DNA from: a bacterium
GTDB taxonomy: Bacteria; Armatimonadota; Chthonomonadetes; Chthonomonadales; Chthonomonadaceae
NCBI GenBank assembly: GCA_021805405.1
Contig: JAJZFK010000044.1
Span: forward strand, 1-5,903
DNA length: 5,903 bases
Direction of reading: 5' to 3'
Shown: positions 5,639 to 5,903 of the stretch, piece after piece
How positions within the stretch are numbered: the stretch's first letter is position 1
How the letters are laid out: each line of letters starts with the position of its first letter
Notes under the pieces: model-generated
Databases searched by the model: none
Seen by the model: only the letters and a program-made list of their open reading frames with translations
Told to the model about the DNA's origin: nothing
Translations under genes and position numbers: made by a program

Positions 5639-5903
5639 CAAAGGTTAATGGCACTCCCTATGATATAGAAGCCGTAAGGGCCCAATTTCCTATCCTGCAA
5701 GTTAGGGTGCACAATAAACCTCTTAATTACCTGGATAACGCTAATACAACACAGAAACCAGCATCGGTTATTAGGGCGATATCCGGGTTCTATGAGACAA
5801 CCAACTCAAACATTCACCGAGCTAGTCACTTGTTGGGTGAGCTTGCAACCAACGGATACGAGGGTGCAAGGCGCACAATACAGCGGTTCCTAAATCCGGA
5901 ACA
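5635..5903 (+). CDS. sufS: SufS, cysteine desulfurase (N-terminal part, cut by window end)
   Basis: SufS is a PLP-dependent group II cysteine desulfurase that removes sulfur from cysteine as an enzyme persulfide for delivery to SufBCD, usually through SufE or SufU. Only the first 89 residues are in the window, so the PLP lysine and catalytic cysteine cannot be checked. Visible family signatures are F-P-I-L at 18-21, N-K-P-L-N-Y-L-D-N-A-N-T-T-Q-K-P at 27-42, F-Y at 52-53, N-x-N-I-H-R at 57-62, and Y-E-G-A-R at 75-79. N37 stands where many relatives have Ala, and A-S follows H-R where G-V is common; both look like tolerated variation. The ATG overlaps the sufD stop as ATGA (5635-5638), which implies translational coupling, and GGAAAG (5621-5626) lies 8 nt upstream. 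The tight overlap also shows that the downstream frame of sufD is the authentic one. Confidence 0.93.
   Translation, partial: MTKVNGTPYDIEAVRAQFPILQVRVHNKPLNYLDNANTTQKPASVIRAISGFYETTNSNIHRASHLLGELATNGYEGARRTIQRFLNPE

Overview
The window looks like chromosomal DNA from a bacterium of moderate GC content. It has two halves separated by a divergent intergenic region (3139-3525). The left half, on the minus strand, holds a small paralogous family of secreted proteins ending in a PEP-CTERM-like sorting tail. The right half, on the plus strand, is the start of a suf iron-sulfur cluster assembly operon, sufC-sufD-sufS. The tail variant V-P-E-A-S-T, followed by a hydrophobic stretch and an Arg run, resembles tails I associate with Armatimonadota-type bacteria, but that is a weak recollection and the taxon is left open. 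Extracytoplasmic sorting proteins and an Rrf2/IscR-like operator suggest a free-living environmental bacterium with a Gram-negative type envelope.

Left half (1-3300): three related genes lie in the same orientation. The first (52-786) is intact but divergent: it has a signal peptide, the shared core motifs and a C-terminal membrane anchor plus Arg cluster, but no recognisable PEP/PEA motif. The second (1084-1815) is a decayed copy with at least two frameshifts, three in-frame stops and a lost terminal stop codon. The third (2413-3138) is intact, with a signal peptide and a complete V-P-E-A-S-T tail. The second and third lie in two homologous blocks of about 1 kb (roughly 990-1980 and 2315-3300) that include upstream and downstream DNA. 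A downstream inverted repeat keeps its pairing in both blocks, and a short upstream element recurs in front of all three genes.

Right half (3398-5903): a candidate extended -10 promoter is followed by a 25-bp site at 3432-3456 that closely matches the type 1 IscR (Rrf2 family) operator and overlaps the expected transcription start. sufC is intact and has every ABC ATPase motif. sufD follows 20 bp later and is broken by an apparent one-base deletion near 5307-5309; the correct frame then resumes and runs to a 4-bp ATGA overlap with sufS, which is cut by the window edge. SufC, SufD and an unseen SufB would form the scaffold/ATPase complex, and SufS would supply sulfur from cysteine. sufB is not upstream, so it is expected downstream (as in sufCDSUB operons) or elsewhere.

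I saw no tRNA, rRNA, CRISPR array, transposase or phage gene. The strongest points for a second look are the IscR-like operator, the sufD frameshift, and the triplicated secreted family with its dying middle copy and conserved flanking elements.
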